This document shows positions 1-13,800 of a stretch of 64,000 nt of DNA, one piece after another (the first letter of the stretch is position 1; the number at the start of each line of letters is the position of its first letter). The stretch is from assembly GCA_013399855.1 (NCBI GenBank), contig VXAY01002601.1, forward strand, positions 334,944-398,943, read 5' to 3'. Both the position numbers and the translations under genes were made by a program. Below the pieces are notes generated by a model that saw only the letters and a program-made list of their open reading frames with translations, ran no database searches and was not told where the DNA came from. This DNA is from Oxyruncus cristatus (taxonomy: Eukaryota > Chordata > Aves > Passeriformes > Cotingidae).

Positions 1-3000
1 TGTTACTCTTGGAAAAAGAGAAAAATACCAAAATTAAATACCTCCTTTTTATAACGAAAATGTAGCATGAGCAAATCCAAAGTAAACAAAATTAATATGG
101 TATTTTGTTGCTGACTAGCCCTATATTTGATCTAAATAAATAGGATTTTTTTAAAAATTCCTGACAGTGAGGAGCTACTTGGCTATCACTGAGATAGAGG
201 TGGGGGAAAACCTGATACTTTATTTTGAAATTATGTTACTCAGTTTCTTTGAAGTCAAAGTTTTAAAGTTTGCATACAGGTGTTCTGCACTTTGGTTTTA
301 TAAAATATCTTTTTAAATGCCATTCTTGATTGAATCCTGACAGCACCAGCAACCAACCTTAAACATAAGAAGGGAGGGGTTAGAAGCATCTCCTACCAGT
401 TATCTTTATTTTTCTATGTAGTAATTTATGTCCTCATAGCTCCTAAAGTCTGTTTTCTTCAACCCTGAATTACCAGCAAGCTGTGAATGGAGCACTGGAA
501 GACTTTTTTTCTGCACCTTGTTTGTCCCTGCGTGTGAAATGTAGGGGGCAGAGATGATGCAGGTATTGAAAGTTATTTGAGCTTCTCTTTGAAAGACTGC
601 ACCATGCTGCTCTCCTCTTTGCTCTACGGCATACACTGAGCCTTTCTAAATATGAAGGACCCAGCTGAGAGTACAGATCAGGAGCTAGAAAACTGTTCTG
701 CTACTGCTTGTAATTTTCTCTGTATTGCAGCTGCTTTTTATCAGAAGAAGGCTGAGCTAAGAAGTCTTAATCTCAGTTTTCCTCTGAGGGTTTCTAGGTT
801 GCCAGCTGTTGGCCACTTGGCTACACCATACGTATCTTCTACTTGGGAGCTGCCTTCTTAGGAGCAATTGTTGGTTTGTTGAAGGGTAGATGTAGTCCTT
901 TTGTGTACTTTTTGTTGTACAGAATTGCATTTCACGGTCAAGATCTTGTCAGCAAACATAACAGCTAGGCTTTTGTGTGGCAGATGATGGTCTGAGTCAT
1001 TACAGACATAAAATATAAGATTTATGATAAAATTGGGCAGCAGCTTGTAATGGCGAGCTGATAAAAACTCAAAGCAAAGTACAGTAGATTCAACTCTCAA
1101 TGAAGCAGTGAATTTTAGTATTATAGAAACTAGATCTTTCCAGCAACTCCTTGCTTTGTAGTGAACCCAAGCTTGTTAGTATGACTCCAAGTCAAACTTG
1201 GATATTTAAAGTTTTTAGACTTTCCTTCTCCCTTAGGAGAAAGATCCCTCCATAAAGAGTAAGGTTAATATTGAAAGTTTATTCTTCAATCTACTACACT
1301 TCCAGTCTGGTCAGCATCTTATATTTTTGTGTTTTTAAAGTGTGAGATGCAAAGCAGAATGAAAGAAGGAAGAGGAAATCCTGTGCATGGGCAGGGCGGA
1401 GTGTCATCCCTTCTTTGACCGGCTTCTCTCAAGTTAAACCAGGAGGAAAAATAGAAGAAAAGTGAAAAGGAATAGTAGTAAAACACTTATTCTTTGTCTT
1501 TCTTGTTATTTTCAGTGCTGAATGGGGGAAAATACTTTAGCTGACCATGTTACTTATTTTCTGTACACCTTTCCTAAGTGTTTTCTTGACTGTACTGTCA
1601 GTTAGAGAAGCAATTACCTTGTCTTTCACAAAAAGATATTTTTTTTAATGGCTCTTGTGCTATCTTTAACTGTATAAACTGATTCAGTAACTATCCTTAA
1701 AAGCTTAATGATTATAGAGTTACAGGTTTGCTACTGCTAATAATGTGGGAAAGCAGGCTGTGCTTGGTCAGTTAAATTATGACTGCTAAATCTTTATAAG
1801 AAAGGAGTAAAATGGAAGGACAGAGGAATAACTTAAATTGCTTGAACGTTCAAACTGAGATTATTTAGAATGGAGATTGAAGAAAAGATCATTAACCTCA
1901 AGGATAAGGCTTCTGATCACATTTTTGTATGTTTTTATTAGCATGTTGCCACTTATTGGTGCCTTGGCGTTTTTATCACTTCTCCTTTGTGCCATTGCTG
2001 TAACAGGATAGTTTTTTCTGTGTGCTAAAGGAGAAGAAACTGCTGAAACTCCTTAGAGCTGCAGTTATAAATAGACTTGGAAGCAGCAACAGCCTGGGTC
2101 CACTGGCTCTGTAATGGCCCTTTCCAAATACTTTAAAACAAATGATTCATCAAATAAGGAACACTAAAAGAAGAAATCTGCCAATTTGTAGAATTTGACT
2201 CCTCCTAATCAGAGCAAGGCAACAGGATGTTGAGTTCCTGCCCTGCACCTGATTAAAGCCAAATGCACTAGGAACAGCTGGGAGTAAGAGGAAGCACCAA
2301 GCTCTTCTCAGCTGGGGGTAGGACAGCAAAAGAATTTTTTTAAATCCCTTCCACCTTTGTTGTTCTGTTTTCCTGACTCTTTGACAGATAAGCACTTATT
2401 TCCTCTGGTATTTGGACCCCTTAGAAAACACGTAGAATGTACAGAACATAGGAAAAAGCTGCATGTGTATGTGCCTGACCTAGGCAGTCAATTTTGGTCA
2501 CAATGTTATTCAACATTCCTCATCATCAGTATAGCCAAATTGCTAACTTTACAGACTCTGGTCATGCAGGTGCCAAATTCTCCAAGTTCTGCCCACCCAC
2601 CTTCAGCAAGTCAAAAACTATAAGAGCAGGAAAGAGACCAAGATGCATTTTCCATCTGGATCGCTGTGGTAGTTCTCACTGCTGCAAGCTCACGCAAAGC
2701 CCCTCAATGAACGTGCTTCTCTTTTCTTTTTTTTTTTTTTTTTATGGAAACACTGAAAAAATGTGAAACCTTTGTCAGTGCTTTCTTCCTGTGCTCTAGA
2801 AACCATAAAAACCCACAGCTTTTTAAAGCTTTAGAGTACACACATGCCCTCAAATAAGTGTTAAGCAGTTATTTTTCCCCATGCAGTTGTAGAATGTGTT
2901 GCAGATTACAGCCAAGTGCAAAAAATAAGCGTCTTGTAGCATATGCTGTAGATACAGTAACAGTTATACAGTGGTTTATTGCTTAAAGTACAGCAATTAC

Positions 3001-6000
3001 TTCAGTGTCAGAAACCTTCCAAGAACCTTAAGACAAAGCTCCTTCTTTAACATTTCTTGAATTAACTTCTTATGTGATTACTCCTGGGCTTTTTGCACTC
3101 ATATCACAACGCTACTTTATGCATGCGCAGCTTCCCCTCTGTGCCTTGAGTCAACAGCACAGGCTGTTTGCTCGTGCAGACCCTGGGTCTGATCCAACAA
3201 GAGATGAGATCGGGAGCAAGACTTGTCTTGGCTTCCCTAAACTTTGGATCAGGCCTCCTGCTGCCAGCGCTCTGTACTGGGGCATCCACCCCTCGGCTCC
3301 TTTCTCCGTGGGCAGCAGTGCTGCCAGAGGGCCAGAGTAAGAACCTTCACTTTAATACTTCAGAAAACCAAGTAATTCAGAAAAAAATCATTTTCTTTTT
3401 AAAGGTAAACCTGAAACACTTTTTTTCCCATCTTGAATTAAAGGAAAATGTGCCTATTAAAGTCTCAGTCCGCATACACTTTTATTCTCTTCTCTCTTTA
3501 CTAAAGTTTGCTGGACACTCCATTTCTAAACCTCCTTTTTTTCTTCAAATTTCCAGGGTAGTGCTGGTACTCTTTTGTGAGAAACGGTATTAACAGTCTA
3601 CCTGACATATGAGTACTGGGGCTGTTGCCTGCTTACCATGGCACTGTGAGAATAGCTCCTGCCAAGTTTTATGACCTCCAGGGCTCTATATTTAAGATCT
3701 TGGTATATGGCAACCAAAACAGTGTGTCTTTACATCAAGCAAAGAAAAGTGATACTTATATAAACAGTTGGAAAGCCAAGGGTCTCTGCAGATGTTGAGA
3801 GAACAAAAGGACACTTCCATGAACTTGTGCCATAAAATACAAACCTCAGGTGCTTTATGTTCCCCTTTTGACTCTTCTGAGGGCTGCAGGATTTTGGTTG
3901 AGGCTAAAATGATTTTGCGTGGTATTTCATGGGAAGAAGAGGTGAGCAGGTGTCTGTACTGGGCTGCTATGCTGCCTTCTCGTCTGTATAAACAGAGGGC
4001 TTTGCCCCTTGGGAAAGCTGCGGTTAGCTCTTTGAGCAAACAGGCATTGCTTGAGGCAAATGGGCATGTTTCAGTGTATAGCAGGTATCATTCTGTTTAT
4101 GGCTTTTAGCACCTGTTAGAAAGTGACAAATTACTCTCTTTTTTTCCTTTGATCATGTATAGCCTAGCTTCCTATTAATTTGTAATGTGTTTTCCTAATA
4201 AAGCTTAGGAAACTCGTTATAAATTATTGTTCACACTATATATGACAATACGAGTTGTATTTATATAGACTAAGTTAAAGAATTGGAGCAATTAAACTCC
4301 TACTCATCACATAATGTGTTTTTCCTGTCTTGTAGTGCCAAAAAAAGTTGCTTGAGTGTACCGAGAGATGTGCTTATTTTCTCTGAGCTAATGGAACTTG
4401 TCTGCTGCTATTTTGGAACACAATCATTATGTATTCTTAGATGTATCTATATTTAAAGCCCAAGGCAGATGCTTGATGTTGAGACAACTTGTGGAAACTT
4501 GTATGTTAAGTCTGATTCCCCCTACTCCCTTTGGTTCATTTGTGGAAAGAGATTGCTTTCAGAAGAAAATGCTCTAATAGTTAGAGGTTAATTGCCTTTC
4601 ATTGAAAATTTTTGGAGAAGGATGTTCAAAACAGGCCAGGAATAAATTTATTAAAGTTTTGCTTTAGATGATGATGTTTATATGGTTCAGTAGGTATTGT
4701 ATATTTTTCAATGCGTATTATGGGTTGAAAACAGTAGTGTTATCAGTACATTAGTTTTTCTATTTGACTTGGGAAAAGACTGTGAAAAATGCACACATGT
4801 AAATGCAAATATAAGTGTGTGTGTCTTGTTAGATTCTCCCTAGGGTTTATTTTACCATGTGCCCCAAAGGTGGGTAGTGTGCTGTTGCTCTGTGTATAGC
4901 TAAAAATATAAAGCAATAGCTTTAATGCTCTTTGGCCACATTACAAACATTCCAAATTTTATTTCAGTTGTGTTCTCCAGATCCCTTCATGCCAGAGAGA
5001 TAAAGCCAACAAGGAGAAAACAAATTTTTTATTATTTCACTCCTACAATGCTAGGTCTCAAAATGAGCCAAAGGAGTGTTTCTTATGACTTATTTTCCTT
5101 TTCTCAACAAACCCATATGGCTGTCTCTGTTTCAGGAGGGTCTTGCCTCCCATTGACTCAGAAACTACGTGCATCTCATGATGCTTTCAAATGCTCCTTT
5201 TTTTTTTTCTTGTTCATTTTTCATGGAGAGTGGTAAATCACTAAGCTGTTATAATGAAGTTTAGCAAAAATGTATCCTGTGTCTGGCAGAGACACATTAG
5301 CAATGAAACTAATACAAATGAAAGCAGGAACTCATCGGTACAAGAAAAAGGTGTCTTGTGCTTGGGGAAACCTTTCATTTGTTTTTAAACTTTTAAATTA
5401 CAGTTAATTATATAATGACATGCTTTCAGTTTAAAAAAACCTGTTTCCAGTGTGTTCCTCTCAGCAAATGAAATTCGAATAGACACAGCAGAACGGACCT
5501 GAACCATAGTAAAACTACTTGCTTCAACAGGATTTGGGATAGATTTAGTGAACATTTTGGTCTTGTAAGGCATTGTGACAAACTTAATGAAGTTCAGGAA
5601 CTTCAGGCCTGTTCATCTACTTTTTGACCCTAGATGGAGGGGTTTAGTGATGTGACTCAGGAGATAAATGCAGGAGCATAACTTTGTGAACAAGACTGGG
5701 AGGGAGGGTCATCTTGTCTGCTTCCATCTAGGAAATTTTTTTTCCCTCTGCTTTCATTTTGGATCAATCCAAGTGAGGTCCCTAATTCAATAAAGATGCT
5801 GACGAAGGTAAACATTGCAGCTTAATTTGGCAAATCAGCTCCAGAAGTTTGAAAGCGCATCTACTTGTGAATTGATGATTAGTTGATGCCAGCAGAGCCA
5901 AGAAAGAGAGAGAGATTAGTCTGATGTAGCTGTCTTTGCTTTCTGTCAAATTTGCCTGTTTTGGGAGGCACAGCAAGGACATAGCTGTGTCTCACAGCTT

Positions 6001-7599
6001 TTGTATGGCATCACAGCAAGGAAAGCTCCAGTGGCTACAATGTACCTTTGACTTCTGTGCAAGATCTATGCCATGAGAAGAGTCATGACCACCTGGAAGT
6101 TGGAATTTCCATCTGCAGCTGTGTAAGTCACTGTTGCTGTGTTACATGTGCCTGGGGTCCTGAGCTCAAGGCCCAGTTTCTATGATTTTCGAGGTACCAG
6201 TGTAAACCCGTCTCTAACACAGAGTTACGGTGTAGGAACTGCCTTTCAAAAAGATCTACTCTGTGCACAAATCTAAAAGACAAGAAAGTTTCCCAACATA
6301 CTGTTTAATTTAAGAACCACAAGAAAACACTACTTCCAGTTAACTAGTTTCGCTTATGGAAGCTTTAGAGAAACAACACTAGTAGTTTCAAACTGGACCT
6401 TCCTACTCCCCATACCCACAACTGGAAAGCCTTATAACTTTTTTTTTCTATTTTTTTTTTTTTTTTATGTTAAGCTGTGTGCTGAGGAATCTGTCTCAAA
6501 GTTTTCTGGTGTCATAATCAAAGCAACTAATTACTCAAGGCAGAATTATAACATAATACTGAGACATTTCTTCATTCTCACATACTCTGAGATGTGAGAT
6601 ACCCTGTTTTTATCTCTTTATTTACAAACATGTTATCAGGCTTCCAAGTAGATTTGTCACTCACAAATCTAGTGTTTTGTTCCTTAGTAACTTGCTATAC
6701 ACTTTGCTTTTCAGTTTGCAGATAGAATTGATCGGTGTTTCTAAGCTCTTAAGTTAAAAAAGGTTTAATTAAACTAGTGTAATACCTCCTTTGACTGTAT
6801 TTCGCCTTGGGTTGAAGTAGGTAAGTGCCCTGCGTAAGATACAGTTCTTACTCTAGGAAAAGGCTCTGGGACACTGATAGGAGATGCCCAAGGGAGTACA
6901 AATATGAATAACATCAAGGCGGGGGGATCAGTACTGTGGAGATGGTAAGCATCTTCTCTGGGGGCCTGAGAAGCTCAGTAGCAGCTTAGTGATCCTGTGG
7001 AATATAGTCTGTGTTGCTTCTGCCACACGTTACTCATTCATATAGCTTCTGGACATGCTGCAAAATGTCCTCTCCTCCTCCCCCCACCAGTATCCCTGTC
7101 ACCACTGCCAACCTCACCTCTACCTTGAGTTGAAGCTGTAGTTGGCCAGGCAGCCTCAGTAGGCACAGCACCCCTGTGGCGTACAGCAGGTTTGTGCTGC
7201 TCCACTGAAGATGGTGAGTATGGTTGAAGACAGGGTGGGCAATGCCCAGTGCCCCTGGTTTTAGGAATATGGAGTAGGGATATCTAAGTTGTCTCTGTGA
7301 GGAGGTAGTTAGGGTCCAGCAGATGCATTAGCCAAGCTCCATCCTCCACAGAATTGGGCATTTTTGCCTCTGAAAGCAGTTTAGTCACATCAAAGGAAGG
7401 GAAAAGGTTTATATACTGGAAAGTAGAAGCTGCAGAAGAATTTAGAGATTGCAGTAAGTGCTGGACTATACACAGAGCAGTGACATACCAGAAAATAAAT
7501 GAAGCTGATACCCTGCCAAGGTGCTACTGAGTAGAAATAAAGAGCTAATATTGACTATATAAACTAATATGAGAACACCTCAGGTCTTCCGCTTTCCAG

Positions 7600-8042
7600 A
7601 ATATGTTGAGAATAGGAAACAACTCAGAGGAAAGACAAAAGTGATTTTTAGGCCTGGAAAATAGTCCTCCTGGTAAATGACATGAGGAGACACTAGAGTT
7701 ACTTCATTAAAGTGAATGTGAAGGAGCTATTTGATCCTGCTCGCACAGGGAGTAAGATGTTTGGTATTACAGGGTGCTTAACCTCACAGGCAATTATGCG
7801 GAGATCCAGTGCTGAAAACTAAAGTTAAACAAATTCAAACTAGAGAAGAGGTGCAAATTTTTAAAAGTGAGGACAGTTAGCATCTGAGCGGCTTACCAAA
7901 GGAAGTGAAAGATTCTCCATTACTTGCAGTCCTTAAATCAAGATTGGATGCTTGCCTAGGAGATATAAATAACTGCTAGCTATTTATACAGCTTGGTATA
8001 AGAATCACTGAGTGAAGTCATATGGCCTGTGTATGCAGGACT
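7600..8042 (+). repeat. Ancient CR1-type LINE remnant
   Basis: The stretch from about 7820 to 8040 reads like the 3' coding end and UTR of an old CR1. It contains AAACAAATTCAAACTAGAG, then GTGCAAATTTTTAAAAGTGAG, then GATTCTCCATTACTTGCAGT, then a TCAAGATTGGATG motif, then ATATGGCCTGTGTATGCAGG. This is the order found in CR1 copies shared across turtles, crocodilians and birds (from memory of the family). The 5' limit near 7600 is a guess because similarity fades. Many substitutions and no open frame mark it as long dead. Confidence 0.72.
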
Positions 8043-10794
8043 TTATTGTATTAGAAAAAGGAGAATTCTAAGTAGTATTAGTTATATGTGTATAATTGTT
8101 ACTTATGAACATAGTAAATACAAACAAAAGAATTTGTTCCTTCTCCTTTAGTAACCACTGGATTTATGTACTTATCAGTCAGAATAGCTGATGATTCTTT
8201 CAGTTTTTTCATCCACAGACTTGAATAATACCAGCTATGTTTTTTACTCTGTATGAAATTAAGCTGTTATTGGTGTTTCTGGTTTAGCTTTCAGTTCTTA
8301 CACTAGCATACGTTATGTTAAAGCGTTTGAATTATAAATACTGAAGTAGTGTTTACCAAAAATCCCCAAACAAACAAATAAACAAAAAAATCCTGTTTCC
8401 TTTTGCAATTAAACTAAAAATTAAAATAAGATCTCCACATTTTATATGGAAAATAGAAACATAAAACTGATTCTATTTTTCCTCAGATTATTTAGAAAGT
8501 CTGAATTAACTGTGGTGTGTATATGTAGTATCTTAGCCTGTAGATTTCACATGCATATATCTACATAAAGAAAAAAATACATCTTAAGATGTTTCAACTG
8601 AAAAAACAAGGTAGAGATAACCTGGTTTATTTCCAAGTAATGGTGATAGAAGTCAAATTCATCCAAAACTGTAAAAAAAGGAGACCGAGAGAGGTCTTAG
8701 AGGTTTTAAAAACCTATGCTAATAATCCCAGAATTACAAAGACGACTTTAAAATAAAAGAACTAGCCTTGCATTTAAGTTATGGGCAAAGTAATTCCATT
8801 TGAAATTTAAAAAACCAACTCTAACTTCTGTAAAGACAGACTTTCCAAAAGTACTTTGCCAAGGCTTAGGTGTCTTCAGCCATCCGTAGTGGATTACCTT
8901 CTTTTACTGTATTTCAGTGGCAGGGTGGTGGAAAAGCCTTGGTGACAACAACGCTAAAGCAATAGGTGTGATTCTTTTTTCCCTTTCAATTTATTTTGGC
9001 AATCTTGCAAGAGGAGAGAGGCAGATCCAAATTAGCTCCTGCAGCCACGAGTGTGCTAAATGCACTTTGATGTCCTCTCCTATGTCTTCTGTAAGGTAAT
9101 AATCAGGTGGGTAATGAAAAGATGATTAGGATCATGCCCAGCTTTTGATGTGCTTTGTTTTCCAGAACGACTCCATTAGGGGTGGTGGACATAGTAAAAT
9201 TTGGCAGAAACTACATCTGGGCAATGGAACTCCAGAAGAGATGAGAAGACACTCACTCTGGCACCCAGCTGTCGTTTGCAGGACTGCAAGGCGAGTGGTG
9301 TTGCTGGACAGATGATTTGAACCAGCGGCTGCTCCACTCACAACCAAACACTTCAGCTAATTCATCACAGGGCTCTTGGGCGCTTTGGTTGTGCAAACTT
9401 AAAAGGTTAAGGCAGTAAATAGTTTATTGCCACTGAGGCCCGTTGAACATTGATCACTGTTGAATACCCTCTGTTTAGATGTAACTTCTTTTGAAATATG
9501 CTCTGTAGGTTTAGTCTGAAAGCAAGATAATTGCCATGAGAGCTTAAGGTCTGAAAGCAGACACTTCTACAGCCAGAATGCAATAGGCTGCCAGACAGAC
9601 TAGTGTGAAACATTACAGCATTATATTTTTTTTTAATTCTCAGGACTTGAACAAAGCAATAGGAAAGACTGTTTTTTGAGGCATGGAAGGTTAAAGTCAT
9701 GTGGAGTATGCTGCTTTCACACATATTAATAAAACCCTTGCTATAGTCCTATTTCTAACCTCTCTGGGGTTTATGCTGCAATTCAAGGCAGCTGATGGTT
9801 CTCCTTAGCCTAGTGTTGAGGAGTTACTTAATCAGTGTGCAATTAAGTTTTTTTTCGATGCATGCATTAATATGGTGAGTTTACTCCTGCTGCTCATGTA
9901 GTTGCACACATTTTCCATAACCCACTTATGTACAAGATTCTTACTCTCACCATTATGAAGCTCTGCATTTCTGAAATGTGGCTGGCATATCCTGTCAATG
10001 CATAGTGCTGGTTGTGTGCCCAACCAGCTTTGTGAGAGCCAAGATCTGCCAAAACATGATCTAATGACTCCAGCCTTTGGATCCAGATTTACTGATTTCT
10101 CTAAAATCAGTAGAGAATGGGTTTGGGAGGGCAGATTACAGCAGTAGTTTAAAACTATGGAACAATACCAAGTGTTTAAGGTGTATGTGATATCGTGCTA
10201 GCATATGCGAACATGCCACGTTTTTGGTGATCGTGTCCTTTCTCCTTAGAAAGGTGAAGTCTGAACTTAGACACTGACCCAACCGTCGCCTCCCCCAGGA
10301 TGAAACCCTGTGTCCATGGGAAACCTCTCAGCTTTGCTCAACCCATGTATGCACTTGAGATTCAAAATTAGCTCCGGTTAAGCTGAGGTTATTTATATTT
10401 GCATCATTTATTCATTTTTCAGTAAAAGCCTGCAGATAAAGACATAAAGAATGACAGATAAGAAATTTTAGAGGAATTTGAGCTTGTTGACCTATTGTTC
10501 TGTAGCATATTACACATCAATGTAAATTTTTAAAGAGGACTTGCTGGACAACATGCTGACAGATCTGGAGCTGTTTATCAGAGATAATATCTGCAGGCTT
10601 TTGTTCCAAAAATAAAAGTGTTGCCTCAGATTGCAAAGAGAGGGAGATGAAATGTATTTTCATTCATTGTAACTGGAATTTTGTAATAAGCTCAGATAAA
10701 TACTTTTGTCAAACTATACTGTAATACCATAAGTTAATTCCAAACCCCAATTTTAAATGTATTAATACTTTGATACAGTTTTGAAGAAAAAGAA

Positions 10795-10875
10795 GTAATA
10801 AAATAATAAAAATTATAATTATGTATTATATTTTATATTTATACTATATAATAATATATTTATTATAATATTTAT
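10795..10875. repeat. AT-only low-complexity stretch
   Basis: About 80 bases are nearly all A and T, with recurring TTATAATA and ATAATA units. The stretch is followed by a small perfect hairpin at 10888-10906 (AACCTGTT/AACAGGTT, 3-nt loop). Confidence 0.85.
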
Positions 10876-13800
10876 AGACATGATAATAACCTGTTCTTAA
10901 CAGGTTTCTATAAAGTTCAAGACTGAGGCCGTAAAGTAAGAAGGGAAAAAAACCTGGTGAGCAGTCAGTCAGTTTCTCTGTTTGTGGCCCTACACTTCAC
11001 TGAGAAAACAGTACCTCAAACTTGCCAGCTGTGAAATTTTTAGTTCATCTTTACCATGGAGCACATCACATTTTTCCCTCATTTAGACAGGGATGTGGGT
11101 GGATGATGGATGAACTGTAGACTCATTGTGTTAGAAATACCTATTTTGTTTTAAAAGCTCAACCCCTACTTGACAAGGTAGTCACTCCCTCTTGTAACAA
11201 TAGAAGAAACATCGTGGAGTCATAGTTCAGATACAGTGAAAGACTTCATTCAAGGATCTGATGAATAGCAAAGGGAAAAGTGGGAAAAATAGTGTGACAA
11301 TAAAAAAGTTTTTATTATCCCCTCTTTTACTGTCTTGAACTGTAAAATTTTCTATGCATTTAAGGTTAAGTGAGAATTCCCAATGCAGGCAGCATAATTT
11401 TCAGCCAAGAGAGATTTTTAGGATGAAGAATTAATCTGAACTAAAGTTCGTACTGTTTAAGATGTGCATTTTAGAGCAACCTGTTGCATCTCATCCATTC
11501 TTAAAACAGCTTCAGTTTTGCTATTCCTAGTGGATCTGAAGAAAAGAATAAATATTTGAAACAAACTTCTGAGTTGCAGTGTGCATTTGCTCTACTGTGT
11601 GCTGAAATGTCCTTACATACAATTTTATGAGCACACTAATTTTTCCGATACTGAATATCGTACAAATACATAACTGAGTGGAGCTGGAATTGAGAATTTT
11701 GGGGAAGCTATGATTTCAAAAGTGTTAGTGGTTGTGGCTGAGAACTGAAGTGTTGGGGATATGCAAGACTACTAGGAGCAGATTGCTGTATGAACCTGGC
11801 AGAGTATCTAATTAGACCTCATACCTGCATAAGGTAAGCTCTTGTGATAATACATTGCACACTGTTTGCTCTTGCTTCACAGAGAGCGAATATTACCAGT
11901 TCAGTAAAGTGAATCAAGTGTCTATGAGTTCTCTCACCCCAGGAAGAAAACTCATTGTTTATTTTCTCTTTCTGCAGGATAAAAATGCCCTGTAAATATG
12001 TTATTAGGCTGACACATTGCTATAACTTACAAGCAGAGTAGCTATTTTCTCCATAAATTTGGCAAGCTTATAACATGAAAAAAATGCATCTGCATTTTCA
12101 TACACCAAGGATGTAAGCAGATAACAACTAGTTTGAGTTGGATACATATTAGCCAAGTCTGTTTACCTGAATCTGAGGATTGTCCGTATAGCCAGTATAA
12201 TACAGAAATCTAAAATGGTTTGATTCTCTTTTTTTTTTTTCAATAAAACACTTCCTGGCATTATCCCTTTATTTTTTAGGAAGAGTTCAGCCTTTTACAA
12301 GAAAATACAAGGGGGTATAAGACTTTAGTGCTCTCTAATGATACCTTTTAGCACTGCAAGCAGGAAAAAAAAAGTGTCGTTGCATGCAGGTAGGATTGTC
12401 AAACGATGTTGCCAGTTTAGGGGTAACACATTTTATTTGAATTTTCTGAGTAATACCCTTTGCAGAATGAGGTTTAATTGTATTTTGTTTGTTGTGTTTA
12501 TTTATCTGGTTATTGTGTTAATTAAGAGCTACTGACAAGTCTGATTTATGCATATATGTGGCTTTTTTTTATTTGTATTTGTCTTACTGTCTTGTTGCAT
12601 CTGTTTTTTCCCTTATTATAGTGACATGAGATGTGGCTTCTCTTTACTCATGCTGTTAATTAGGAAAAATCAGAACTCTTAACAGTTTGATTTTAAAGGG
12701 TTCACTAATGTAAACTATCAATCTTCTCTTTTTCATAATCAGAAATACACCTCTTTCTCTTTCCTTTTCCTCCCACCCAACAGAGGAGCAAAGGAGACAG
12801 TTCTCAAGGGTGTGGTTATCATGAGTTAATTGCAGCCCTGAGGGATTTGAGACACTTGGGTGCATTTCATACCTTGTAGCTGTCCAAGGATGAGATTTTC
12901 ACACAAAGGCTCCACCCCACTGTATTTTATTTTTTATTGCATAAATCAGTCTGTGTGCCTAGGGATCATTTATCATTTCCCTAATATTCACCAGGGTACA
13001 AACAGTACTGTTTTAGTTCCATTCAACCTCCTTATTTCTCCCTCTGACTTCTCCTCAAAAAAAAAAAAAACCACGGTTGGCAAAATGCTAAAATTATATA
13101 ATGGCGGTTCTGTATTTAATGCAGGAATCGTACATTATCCTAAAAACCTTTCACCCTTAAGTACTCTTTGTACTTCTGAGTACATGATATATGGCTGACT
13201 AGTGCACTTAGCAACTATGACTTCATTTAAATCATTCAGTTTCTGAGAAAGGGATTACTGTCTAGAACCTAACCAGTATTAAAAATACATATTTTCAGAT
13301 ACAACTGCAGTTAATATCAGCTTAAATTTGTGTGTGGAGAGAATACTCTTGCAACATGAGAGGTGTTAAAATCTATAGGAGTGGAAAATGAAACACTTAC
13401 TGAGGTTCTGCTTTCATGCTGAAGTTTTTTAATTTTTTTACCAATTATAGAATTTTTCATCACCGGTGACTATGTACATTTCTCAGACTTCCCAGCACAG
13501 CTTCTTTGGTAATAGCAGTGGTGCAGGATCAAAAATTAGCTAATGTTTCTAAACTCCCATATGACACGTTAGAAATTTCCTCTGCTTCTCTGGCTAACAG
13601 GCAGCACCGATATGTTTTTCCCAATGTTTTGTGGTTCCTTGACAGAACACAGTGTCTCAGGTGAGGATGCTCAGAGCCCCAAAGCAGCTTGGGGTCAGCA
13701 CACTGGAAATTAGCTAAAACTCCTACTGCAGCCACGAGACATAGTGTTCTTAGCTTATGTCAGTATTGTGTGCAATCACGGATGTTAACTCGCGGTATTT

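Noticed and set aside
3074..3593. Overlapping ORFs of 88 and 141 codons in a GC-richer patch
   Set aside because: No protein similarity that I recognise, low-complexity Leu/Ser-rich translation, and no matching splice sites or codon signature. Treated as chance.
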